From the NCBI GenBank assembly GCA_024336345.1, contig JANFOG010000012.1, positions 806,001 to 870,000 on the forward strand: a stretch of DNA of 64,000 bases, written 5' to 3'. How positions within the stretch are numbered: the stretch's first letter is position 1; every line of letters starts with the position of its first letter. Positions 23,311 through 34,019 of this stretch are shown piece by piece. Under the pieces are notes generated by a model. The model made no database searches, was not told where the DNA came from, and saw only the letters and a program-made list of their open reading frames with translations. Made by a program: the position numbers and the translations under genes. Origin of the DNA: Mariannaea sp. PMI_226. Lineage: Eukaryota > Ascomycota > Sordariomycetes > Hypocreales > Nectriaceae.

Positions 23311-24965
23311 CTAGTTGTAGGTGCGGGACAGGTTGCGAAGATACCAGTCCACCAGCTTACGTCCCACCTTGGCCTCCGAGATGTGAATCAGATCCTGTGA
23401 AATTAAATTAGCTTCTGCATTGTAAAAACGAAAAAAATGCACTGTATGGCTGGCTGTGTTGATATCTCGTAGAGGTGTTGACTAGGATGCCATGGGTAAT
23501 AAAGTGAAAAGGGATTGGAAACTACTTACACCCTGAAGAGCATAGTCCAGGTCGCTGACGTTGACCAGCTCACCATCGAGCAGGCCCTGGTCTTGCCATC
23601 GCAGCTGCTTGGTGCGCTGCTTGGTAACCAGGAGCCAAGATCGAAGCTCCTCGGGCTTGACCTCAAGGAAGCCAGCCAGCTTGTTGAGGTCCATGGTGGT
23701 GTAAAGTCGGAGGTACGACTTGATGGTTGGGCTCCACATGTTGGTCTTGACCTCATCCATGAAAATAGCCAGGTGGTGCTCGACGGGATCAATGTTGGAC
23801 TCAGGGTTCTCAAAATCCGGAGGAACGGGGGAGATGAACTTAGGGCAGGCGGTACGGAACAGCTCCTCGAAAATGGGGAGAGACTCGGGACCGCCACGCT
23901 GCAGCTTAAGCAGCTGGTCGCCGTACTTCTCGCGAAGGGCGCTGTGAATGGTGTCGTCAAGACGAGTGGGCTGGAAGGCCACACAGATGGCAATCAGAGC
24001 ATACATCTGCTCGTTCTTCTTGGTGATAGAGTCGTACTGGGCGCTCTTCTGGAAGTTCTTCGTCCTCGAAACGTAGACGAGAATGTGGCTGAACATGCGG
24101 ATGGCATCGGCATAGCGGTGCATCATCATGTAGGAGAAACCCACATAGTAGTAGGTGGTGAAGTGAGCAGCCATGACACGGGCGAACATGGCCTTCTTGT
24201 TGAGCTCAATGTCATCAAGAGTCTTCAGGGCAAGGCTGAAATCACCCAACAAGCAGTGCACCCGAAGGAGACCGATGATAGAGAAGTAACCGAGCATACG
24301 GTACAGGTTCTTGGAACCGTACTCGCCGGCAACGGCCATGGGGTCCTCGTTGCGCTTCATGGCAGCCAGTTGCTCGGTGATCTGAGATCGCTGGATGAGA
24401 GAGTAGAGGACGTTGAGGACGCTGTAGCAACCCCAGGTGTTGGGGTTTTCGCGGAGCATCTGGCGCTCCTCCTCGTTGGAGGTTTGTCGTGCAATTCGCA
24501 TTCGGTAGGACGAGAAGGAGTTGAACTGATAGATAAACTCATCGATGACATCCCAAGCCCAGTAGTACTAAGAATCAACAGTCAGTCCTCAATTCATATC
24601 TCATATAAAGCCAAGCTGAATCATCTCAAAGTTGAAAAAATCTGGGGTAGACTAACCGAAGGGGGCTCAAGGTCGACAGGGCCCTCAGAGTTGAGGATGT
24701 AGTGAAACAAGCTGCAGTAGGAATCATAGCTCTGGAACTTGGTCTCGAGAGGAGCCTGGAAGTCGAGGGGCTGGGCGGCCTGGACGAGGCGAGCCTGGAT
24801 GTCGTCGGTCTGCTGGGCCATGTTCAAGGAAGTGGTGCGGCTGAGGTCATCACCATCTTCGTACTGAACATGCTCCTTGTACTCGGCAACAAGAGCCTCC
24901 TCTTCAACATCGCTATCATCGTCCATGGCGCGGGCCGGAGCGACGCCGTTCTGGTAAGTAGCCAT
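23311..24965 (-). CDS. eIF3l: translation initiation factor eIF3 subunit L
   Basis: Exons 24965-24657, 24567-23530 and 23394-23311, giving 476 residues. Both introns are phase 0. The N-terminus is acidic (DDDSDVEEEALVAEY). The helical body contains SYDSYCSLFHYILNSEGP, YYWAWDVIDEFIYQFNSFSSYR, NTWGCYSVLNVLYSLIQRSQI and NLYRMLGYFSIIGLLRVHCLLGD, all characteristic of eIF3l. The PCI-type region fills the C-terminal half, ending DLIHISEAKVGRKLVDWYLRNL. eIF3l is a non-core subunit of the 13-subunit eIF3 found in animals, plants and filamentous fungi but lost in S. cerevisiae. It pairs with eIF3k on the 40S-bound complex. The length matches the family. It is divergent from EFL1, with 663 bases between the start codons. 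Confidence 0.95.
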
Positions 24966-25062
24966 GTTGTGTGGTCGATCGTGGGTCGTCGGTGATGGCC
25001 TCTCACGTCGTCGTCGGTGGTGAGGGGTATCGAAATTTTACGCACGCCGAGCAGCCCAGCAC

Positions 25063-25084
25063 AGCTCGCGAATTTTCGCGAGCT
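25063..25084. promoter_or_regulatory. inverted repeat with 10-bp arms, candidate protein-binding site
   Basis: AGCTCGCGAA (25063-25072), then TT, then its exact complement TTCGCGAGCT (25075-25084). The core TCGCGA occurs in each arm. It lies 98 bases upstream of the eIF3l start codon and 545 bases upstream of EFL1, so it is a core-promoter-range candidate for eIF3l. No binding factor can be assigned from the sequence alone. Confidence 0.75.
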
Positions 25085-25326
25085 TAGGGTTTGTGGTGGG
25101 AAAGCTGCGCTATATCGGGGCAGTGGGTGTGGATAAATGCTTATCGATTGCATCTTAACCGGGGCACCCTCTCGACACCCCGCCGTCACCAGGAAGTGGG
25201 AAGCGGGGCAGTAGAAGAAGAAAAGGCAATAGCGATACCAAGGCCAAGTTTGGACATGTTTGATGTGACAATAAGATGATTGGAGGTAAAGATCTCACGG
25301 ACTAGGATATCTCAGGTGTGTACTTA

Positions 25327-25430
25327 TGACTCATTTTCGGTCACTTTCAGTCATTTCATGCCCGCCTGAATTGGGGATTTTTGACTGATTCTGGTGTCAT
25401 AGCAAAACATTCATGGCGCAGGATTAGTCA
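25327..25430. promoter_or_regulatory. group of AP-1/bZIP-like sites
   Basis: TGACTCA at 25327-25333 is the exact consensus for Gcn4/CPC1-type bZIP regulators. TGACTGA at 25382-25388 and TTAGTCA at 25424-25430 are close relatives, the last resembling Yap-type sites. An AGTCA half-site lies near 25349. Short motifs occur by chance, so the clustering is the only argument. Confidence 0.45.
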
Positions 25431-25628
25431 CACTCTTTCAGGAAGCCGCAAGCAAAGCAACACTCAGCCACACCCAAAGAGCGAACGAAACTTTTTAAAA
25501 GTTTTGAATCCTCCAAGGCGCCTGGGAAGTTTCTTCTTTGACAGATACCAAATCTCTCTGGCCACAGTGAATTTTTTGCCTTTGTAAGAAGGAGCTTATC
25601 CCGGGTAGGAACAGGGATCATTGTCACC

Positions 25629-28600
25629 ATGCCTGTCGTTACTCCAGAGAAGCTGGCTAGCCTTCAGCGGCAGTCAAATGATGTCCGGAATGTATGATTA
25701 AGAAACATCGCATATCACTATGTACTCTTTTTTTTATTCTCTATATGTGGTACTGATTGATCTTAGATTTGCATTCTGGCTCACGTTGATCATGGCAAGA
25801 CGTCTCTTACGGATGCACTGCTCGCCACCAATGGCATCATTTCTCCCAAACTTGCCGGCAAGATCCGGTATCTAGATTCGAGACCCGACGAGCAGCTCAG
25901 AGGCATTACGATGGAATCATCTGCAATCTCATTGTATTTCTCAATGCTTCGGAGATCTGCTCCCGATGCAACCCCCGAGGCAAAGGAGTACCTGGTGAAC
26001 CTTATCGACTCTCCTGGACACATCGATTTCAGCAGCGAAGTTTCAACCGCATCAAGATTATGTGATGGCGCAGTGGTATTAGTCGATGCTGTGGAAGGCG
26101 TATGCAGTCAGACAGTAACAGTCTTGCGTCAAACCTGGATCGAGAAGCTCAAACCCCTACTTGTTATTAACAAGATGGATAGATTGGTCACAGAACTCAA
26201 GATGACACCCGCTGAAGCTTACGTTCACTTAAGTAAGCTTTTGGAACAAGTAAACGCTGTGCTGGGTAGTTTTTTCCAAGGTGAAAGAATGGAGGAAGAC
26301 CTCAATTGGAGAGAGAGAATGGAGGAGCGTGCCAACGCAGCAACTGCCGCCAAGGAGTCAGCCGACCAGATCGGTGATGCTAGCGAGCTTGAGTTTGAGG
26401 AGAGGGATGACGAAGACATTTACTTTGCTCCTGAGAAGAATAACGTTATTTTCAGCAGTGCTATCGATGGATGGGCATTTACTTGTCGGCAGTTTGCCAG
26501 CTTATACGAGAAGAAGCTCGGCATCAAGCGTGGTCTGATGGAAAAAGTGCTATGGGGCAACTTTTATTTGGATCCCAAGACAAAGAAGGTTTTGGGCCCT
26601 AAGCACCTCAAAGGACGAAACCTCAAGCCCATGTTTGTGCAACTTGTTCTTGAGCCCGTATGGACCGTCTACCAAGCTACTACTGGAGGCGACAATGGAA
26701 AAGGAGACCCTGCTTTGTTGGAAAAAGTTACCAAGTCGCTCAACATCAATATTCCACTTCACATCCTTAGAGCTCGAGACCCCCGGCTACTAATGACCAC
26801 GGTCTTCGCGAATTGGCTACCATTGTCGACCGCCCTACTCGTCTCCGTTGTCGAATCTCTCCCCTCCCCACCGGTGGCACAAGCGCAACGTCTGCCTGAA
26901 ATCTTGAAAGACTCCCCCGGGTCTGATCACATTGATGAAACTATCAAAGACGCTATGGTCTCATTCAAACAAGACAAATCTGATCCTGTAGTTGTTTATG
27001 TGAGCAAAATGGTCTCCGTACCAGAAAGCGAGTTACCCGAGAACAAGAGACGTCCTGGACAGCAGATGAGCGGAGAGGAGGCTCGAGATCTTGCTCGCAA
27101 GAAGCGAGCTGAAGCCTTGCGAGCACAGGCTGCTGCTGCTGAGAACGGTGGATTGGACAACATGGCTACCGCTCTAGAGACAGTTAGTATCAATGACTTT
27201 AACCCTGAGTCGGAGGAGAAAAAGGCTGAAACGGAATACCTGATTGGATTTGCTCGCATCTACTCGGGTACGCTGTCCGTAGGCGACAAGCTCTACGTTA
27301 TTCCTCCCAAGTGGTCTCCAGCTGAACCGAATGCCGGCCCCGAGCCCCAAGAAGTCACAGTCACGTCATTGTATATGCTGATGGGACGGAATCTTGAATC
27401 TTTGGAATCAGTACCGGCTGGTGTCGTCTTTGGTATTGGTGGTCTGGAAGGAAAAATTCTGAAGTCCGGCACCCTCTGCAGCAAGCTTCCTGGTGCCGTC
27501 AACCTAGCGGGTGTCAATATGGCTGGCAAGCCGATTGTGCGAGTCGCCCTCGAGCCCGTCAACCCTGCTGATCTAGATAAGATGATCCAGGGATTGCATC
27601 TTCTTGTACAGAGCGATCCTTGCGCAGAGTACGAGCAGTTCGCAAGTGGCGAACATGTCCTGGTCACTGCTGGCGAATTGCATCTTGAGCGTTGTTTGAC
27701 GGATCTCAAAGATAGATTTGCCCACTGCGATATCCAGGCTGGAGCCCCAATTGTGCCGTATCGGGAGACCATTGTCCGAGTGGAGGATATGCGACCTCCA
27801 GTGAACAAGGAGCTTGGTCGTGGTGTGGTAGTAGCCACTATCAGCTCGAAGCAGATTTCTATCACGCTTCGAGTTCAGCCTCTCCCACCAACGGTAACAG
27901 AGTTTTTGGTTAAGAATGGAGATGCTGTGAAGCGGATGTATGCCGATCGAAAGTCGAAAGAGGAGGAAAATGATGGCGAGGAGAAGATCGACGTCGAAAC
28001 TGACGGAGCCGATGCCAACGCCTTGTCTCCCGAGGTCTTTAAGGAACAGCTTCGTGAGAAATTGGAAAAATCCAAGGGACGGGAGGGCTGGAAAGATCGA
28101 ATCGATCAGATTGTGGCTTTCGGTCCTCGTCGAACAGGGCCAAACCTGCTACTTGATGCCACCAAAGATGGCATCTTTCCTCGGGCGTTTGTGGCAGAAA
28201 AGTCCGACTCGACTCCCCATATGGGAGAGACCCTTCACCCCAGCCACCTCGCTGACAAGATCTCTTATGCTTTCCAGCTTGCTGCTGCTCAAGGTCCGCT
28301 GTGCAACGAGCCCATCCAGGGCGTCGCCGTCTTCGTTGAAGACGTCACAATCAACCCCGCGGAAGATGAAGCCATCTCTGCCCGCGAAAACCTTGGCCGC
28401 CTCACTGGTGAGATCATCAAGACCTTCCAGTCGGCCCTCCGAACTGGCTTCCTCGACTGGTCTCCTCGTCTTATGCTCGCCATGTACAGCGTCGAGATCC
28501 AGGCCTCCACAGAAGTCCTCGGCCGTGTATACGACGTCATCACCCGTCGTCGCGGCCGTGTCGTAGCTGAGACCATGAAGGAGGGTACACCGTTCTTCAC

Positions 28601-28892
28601 CATCCAGGCCGTGCTGCCCGTCGCTGAAAGTTTCGGTTTCGCCGACGACATGCGTAAGCGCACCAGTGGCGCTGCGCAGCCGCAGCTCATCTTTGCGGGT
28701 TTTGAGATTCTGGACGAAGATCCCTTCTGGGTGCCGTTCACCGAAGATGACTTGGAGGATCTGGGCGAGTTTGGAGATAAGGAGAACGTGGCGAAGCGGT
28801 ACATGGATGGTGTGAGACGGAAGAAGGGACTGCTGGTTGGGGGAAGAAATGTGGCTACAGATGCAGAGAAGCAAAAGACTTTGAAGCGATAA
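25629..28892 (+). CDS. EFL1: elongation factor-like GTPase 1, 60S ribosome maturation factor
   Basis: Exons 25629-25691 and 25767-28892, giving 1,062 residues. The ATG has a strong context (TCACCATGC). The GTPase domain shows the P-loop AHVDHGKT (26-33), RGITMESS at switch I, DSPGH (102-106) and NKMD (156-159), as in EF-2. An insert with an acidic stretch (about 205-225) breaks the G domain, as is usual in EFL1 but not EF-2. EF-2-like domains II to V follow, including ERCLTDLKDRFAHCDIQAGAPIVPYRET-type sequence at about 680-700. EFL1 (yeast Ria1) works with SBDS/Sdo1 to release eIF6/Tif6 from pre-60S particles in the cytoplasm. The diphthamide loop region of EF-2 is not obviously conserved, as expected. 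It is divergent from eIF3l. Very confident call; the first intron fits the HVDHGKT reading frame exactly. Confidence 0.95.
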
Positions 28893-31798
28893 AGGGTTCT
28901 CACTTTCTAGTTGGTTTCCATTGATATTGGTTACATAAAGGTCAGAAAATATTTTCTACTACTCTACCCTGTCGTGATGTGGATAAACATACTTCGCTCT
29001 GTCTATTGACGGATGATTTTGAATAATAGTCCCAATGGATTCGAAGGCGGACAAAACTCTGTTAATAACTATACAAAAGCTCCTAAGGCTAGTCTAAAAT
29101 AGAGAAAAAAGACCCTTAACCTTGCATCTCTCTATAGGGTGAGTCTTGAATATTCCTAGAAAGATCCTCACCATCCACTCTTAATTGTTGCACGACTAGT
29201 ATTACGCTCCTACAGGGTGGCATGGAAATGGTTGATACTGGATGTTACAAGGTACCAGCCCACTTCAAAACCAACATATATGCCTTCGAAACCATTTATA
29301 ACCCCAGTCTTTAGGATTTATACAAAAAAGACTTCAGTATTATTTTGCTAGCTTGAAAATTGCAACCTTTTCTCTGGCCTATTGCCAGTACCATACATGA
29401 ACCATTTATTAGTGCTATTTTTCTGTTGCCAAATTGTCCCATACTCAGCCCTCTGGAAGAAAAACACGGCTTCCTAAAGTTTCAGGCCATGGACTTGAAA
29501 ACCAGCATATAGCCACTCGCAGAGTCCTCTGAGGCTCCGAGAATTCCCCGAGCAAAGTTCTCTTCTAGTTCTGTGAAGTCCCGTCTACCAGTGTGGTCTC
29601 ATTGAACTTCAAGTTTGTTCATAAAGTCAGGGGCTAAGAGAAGGTGTCCTGGGCTTCATTTTTGGACAAGCGAATGAGAACACCTCTAAATTTCAGATGC
29701 TCTGCCCTAAATGACAATGATAGAGCTCGGTAAATGAAGATTTTCACTGTCAACATCGAGAATGGGGTCAATGAATATTCACATACCTCTGGGAATGTAA
29801 AACTTCGCTAATTATCGGACACAGTCTTGGTTTCTAAAGAAAGACTCGTAGAGGTCAGAACCCAAAGCCCTCAGTGTAGCACTACAGAAACGAGAAGGTT
29901 GTCCCAAACCCTCCCGCCAGGGGTAAAATAAGCCAGTCTGTCAGGGGCATCAACTATGATATGGGATATTTCAAGGTAGCCCAAATGGCCTCGCTGCATC
30001 TAAGTCAGCGTAAGTGTGGGAACTTGGGACATGACGATCTACCGAGCAATAAATGTCCGTGACTATATGCAGTCTACCATGCTGAGCTCTGTCATGTATA
30101 CGAGCCACACATATCTAATTATATAAAGCTACCAATTTTGGAGAGATGGGAGTATGTAGTGAGTTGATTTTTTGTTCAAAAGAGTACACATCTTTCATGC
30201 ATAAGTTCGAAGCCACGATATTGCACCGACTAGCCCACAAGTCTCCTACAATATCTGTCATATTAGTACGATAGCTATGTATACTTGTGTATTATCCTTG
30301 ACACTTTGAGTTCTTAGTTTGCTCGAAATATTACTTTTGGCACAGAGCACTACTATTTCGAAATTCGAAAATACATTACCATGAGTAAATCATAAGACGA
30401 CTGGCTGCCTGTAGTTTCCAAAGCACCATCCCCTTTCTGCTGGAAACTATTGATCACCTCAAACATGCACCGTAACCATATGAAACTGACTCCCCTTGAG
30501 ATTGAACGAAACGAGAGTCTGAGCAAAATGTGCTCACTGCACTCATTGGCTAATATCCACTTAGAGCCGCTTCAAAAGGTCCCGAAGTTGGAGAAAGCCC
30601 GTAGTATATAGTAACCTCGAAGTTATTCATCAGAGTTTTCCAGTGCATTGGTCATTTTTCATATATGACGAAACTCATGGACTCGCGAAAAAGAAGAAGA
30701 AGAAGAAAAAAAACAAAAGCACATGGAGTGTTTCGGGTTCGGGTTCGAGATGCCGTTGCAACGGCGTGGCTCACCGCGGTCCCCCGGCAAACTTGTAGGC
30801 TACACCACAACTACCCACTCCAGTAGGAAGCAATTGGTGGATTATTGTCGGTGATGACAGTCGATCGACAAAGTTCAAGCAAGAAAAGAGTTCCTTTTTC
30901 CTCGTTTGGGGGGTCAAAGTCAGGGGATGGCAAAAAAGAAAAGAAAAATGTTGTGCACAAGGTAACATCGTTTGTGTTGCAAAGATTCACGATATGTGAG
31001 GGGAAAATAACAAGAAGAAAAAAACACACAAACAAGAATGAGAGAAGTGGGTTGGCCTCTCCTTACGGTGGTAACATTATTCTCGGCCGATCCGTATTCC
31101 ATCCAAAGTACCATTCTCGAGTTTCTTTTGTGCGACCCATCCCCCGTCCCCGTACCCGTCCCCCCCAGCTTGGTGATGAGGTGATGCAGAGCCAAGGAAA
31201 CCAGGGGGGAAGGCTTCCAGGATGCTTCCGTGAACCATTCCCATGGGCAGAGCAGCATCACCTCACGCCCGAGAAACGGGGAGCAGCCACCATGCTCCGA
31301 GATTCACCACGTGAAGGACCCTTGTTGATATGCCTTGGTAAGATGCCATTGGATGTAAACTTGCTCTGGCTGGTCGTACGCTAGAAGGGCCTTGGTTCGG
31401 CCAATTACCAACAAACTTCTTGCCTACCTGGGTAGTAAGTGCGCGCATAGCATACTATGTATGTAGTAGTTGTGCACACAAAAAAAAAAATAAGGCTAAG
31501 TACAGGACCTACTAAACCAGGCAAGTTCCTCGCGACGCCCTGCTGGTAACACGTCCAGGGGATGTTTGATTGGTGTTCCATGGATAAAAGCAAATGATGA
31601 AAAGAAACCAAATAAATGCATTAAGAAGAAGAAGAAAAAGAAAGAAAGAAAAAAGAAGAAAAAAGATCCACAGACCTGAGTGATTCAGTGAATACACGAT
31701 GAGGTGGGAAGGCGTGTTGCTTCTCCACGAGAAGACGAGCGTTTTGGGTGGAAATGCTGCTTGTCCGAGCTAAGGACGTGGGCTCAATGTGCAAACAT

Positions 31799-31838
31799 AC
31801 ACACACACACACACACACACAGAGGGAGAGAGAGAGAG
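31799..31838 (+). repeat. compound microsatellite (AC)11 followed by an AG-rich run
   Basis: (AC)11 at 31799-31820, then AGAGGG and (AG)n to 31838. Noncoding slippage repeat. Confidence 0.9.
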
Positions 31839-32398
31839 TTTTCGTCCGGCACATAAATGAGACCCCAAACTGCAAGGGCGACAAATCCTTACCCCCACTG
31901 AGACAAGACATGTCTAGTTCCATAGCGCTGGTTACTAGCATGGGTCAAGGGACCTAAGCGGTCTGATGGAGTTTTTCTTGTTGATCCTGACCATCACCAT
32001 TTCACACACATCAACTACACACTTGCAGTAAGAACGGAGCTTTCCGAGCAACAAATCTCTCCGGCACTAAAGAGTGTGAAAGACGTCGTATTGGCGTTTT
32101 CTTTTCTCGTATGTGTACTGTGTAGGTATTATTGCAGTACGCACGATACAGCAGCAGCCGGGCGCATTTTTCCATGTTTTGTGGATGCAGGGTTGACGTT
32201 TGTGACGATCCCTACACCCTGGCTTTTCTTCTTCCACTTCCATAAGAAGAGCCTTCAGACATGTGCATAGAGATTACATATCATAATATTACCACTATCC
32301 TACCAGTCATCGATTATTGATAGCTCTTTTTCATGTTTGCGCTTTGATCGCATTCTGATCAGAAGGGAAAGAGGGGGTTGAGAAGGGGAGAGCAGGGG

Positions 32399-32440
32399 AG
32401 AGAGAGAGAGAGAGAGACACACACACACACACACACACAC
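32399..32440 (+). repeat. compound microsatellite (AG)9(AC)12
   Basis: (AG)9 at 32399-32416 runs directly into (AC)12 at 32417-32440. The two-part composition is the same as at 31799, but in reversed order, about 600 bases away. Confidence 0.9.
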
Positions 32441-34019
32441 ATTTACATGCGAACAAAAGTAAGTTACAACAGTGTGAGTAGGGTGACAATGGAAGATGAT
32501 TGGGTAAGCCGCATGGGTTGTGTAGTAATCGAGATGTTCATCATACCCGTGGAGTAGGTGACATACTATGTGCCGTAGTACTATGTATGGGTAGACTAGT
32601 AAGCAAGCCAGCCCAAGTTTGTTCCAGGTTACATAGTTTGATAGCTCTATTTTAGCAAGGATGCAGCTATTCTCTTGGGGCAACTTTAATCTCCCGTCCA
32701 GCAATCTGTACTAACCTAGTGGAACGTCCCCAGTAGCGACAGCCTCTCGTCGTCATAACACTTTGCTGGGCTGAGGCATAACCTGGATTCCCCTGATGCT
32801 ATAGTATACACATTAATTACAGTACACCTTGTGCACTGTAGGTACGGTTATGTACTGCACCATCCTTGGCTGGGTCCTTGCCTAGGTATTGACGCCCCGA
32901 TGTGATCTGTACTGCAAACGACGAGATAAACACGTGTCTGGCTGCAAGCCATTCGCATTATCAACATCTAGGGTCCCTTTGAAGCATGCCGTCGAAAACG
33001 CCTCGTTCTGCCTTCCTTGGTGTAAAAAAAACCCTTACCCGTTTTCCCTTCCCCTCCCCCTCCCCCACATCAACGATCCTACTCGGGAAGTATGCGGTCT
33101 CCTTCTGTTGCTGGGAAAGCCTGGTCGATATTCCATCTCAACCTTCCTATCGCAATTCCACATTACTATGTAGAACTCCCTCCGTTGAGATATTTGGGGC
33201 TCAAACTAGTTGGCTGAAAAAGGAGCCTAAGAAGAGGGCAGGATAACAGCCAGGTTACCAAGCATGGCAAAAATGAAGCCTATCACCCTCTGGGTACGGT
33301 GACGATCTTTCAAGAATCAAGTAATGACTTGCCCTCTAGTCTTCGGCACCTAGGGTCCTTGCTCCGTTGTGCTTCCGGAGCAGTTCGCTTCAGGGCTTTT
33401 CGCTTGAAACAGCCGGAGGTTAGGGCCTGAGGGGCGACTCTGTTGCTTCTTGGTGGGCACGTATGTGGACTCCTCGTGGAGAGCCTATGGTCGGCACTGC
33501 CGCCTTAGTGCCTCGGGAAATGTGATTGCTCTTGTCCAGAAAAGAAAATAAAGAGAGAATAAGAGCGTGTGGTCCGTCCACGGCTTAATCCACACTTGGG
33601 TTACACGGCCAAGCTCGCAAGGGAGAGAAAGGGACCCAAGAGGCTAGTTTGATACGTTGGAACCTGGTTCCTAACCACCCACCCCATCCTATCCTTGCAT
33701 TGAGATAGAAAGACACTCAAGCGTGTAATAGATGGACAGGCAGACCCTACCAAAATGCTACGGCCAGTTTTAGTATGCCATCAAAAAGAAACGGATACCT
33801 CAGGTTTGGTGCCCCACGAGCGGAAGGGGAGGGGGGTTGAGAGTCCTAGGAGATATATATCTATAATGCTAGCCACTGCCTTGTTCTATTCTGGTGGCCC
33901 AGTTGTGTTGGATTCTCTCGTTGTGCCCCTGCATACCATCTCGCTCTCTATGGTTTGATCAACTTGGTCGATATCTCCTCTCCGGAAGTAAAAAAACAAA
34001 ATTCACATACAATTCAACC

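Larger units (their letters stand above)
24966..25628. promoter_or_regulatory. bidirectional promoter between eIF3l and EFL1
   Basis: A head-to-head intergenic space serving two translation/ribosome genes. It contains a 10-bp-arm inverted repeat near eIF3l and a group of AP-1-like sites near the middle, both listed separately. An A/T tract (CTTTTTAAAAG, about 25490-25500) lies about 130 bases upstream of the EFL1 ATG. Confidence 0.7.
28893..34019. other. gene-poor region, about 5.1 kb, between EFL1 and the rhodopsin-domain gene
   Basis: No supported gene. The left part (about 28990-30700) is AT-richer than its surroundings, sparse in CpG, and has no open frame of 60 codons on either strand. 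The right part carries two dinucleotide microsatellites, purine-rich tracts (30690-30720, 31625-31665) and the exact palindrome GCCGTTGCAACGGC at 30752-30765. A CCTAGGTA copy of the dispersed motif is at 32881-32888. No transposon domains were recognised. Confidence 0.6.

Noticed and set aside
23515..24702. Long open frame (395 codons) on the plus strand
   Set aside because: It is antisense to eIF3l across its main exon, has no ATG at its start and no family resemblance; it results from codon bias of the true gene.
28149..28874. 241-codon open frame on the minus strand
   Set aside because: It is antisense to the conserved C-terminal domains of EFL1.
30845..31384. 179-codon open frame on the plus strand in the gene-poor region
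   Set aside because: It starts at TTG, is Lys/Ser-rich over purine tracts, and has no domain, neighbours or splice support.
31799..32440. The two AC/AG microsatellites as ends of a mobile element
   Set aside because: They have reversed part order, but no terminal repeats, target duplication or coding remnant lies between them.
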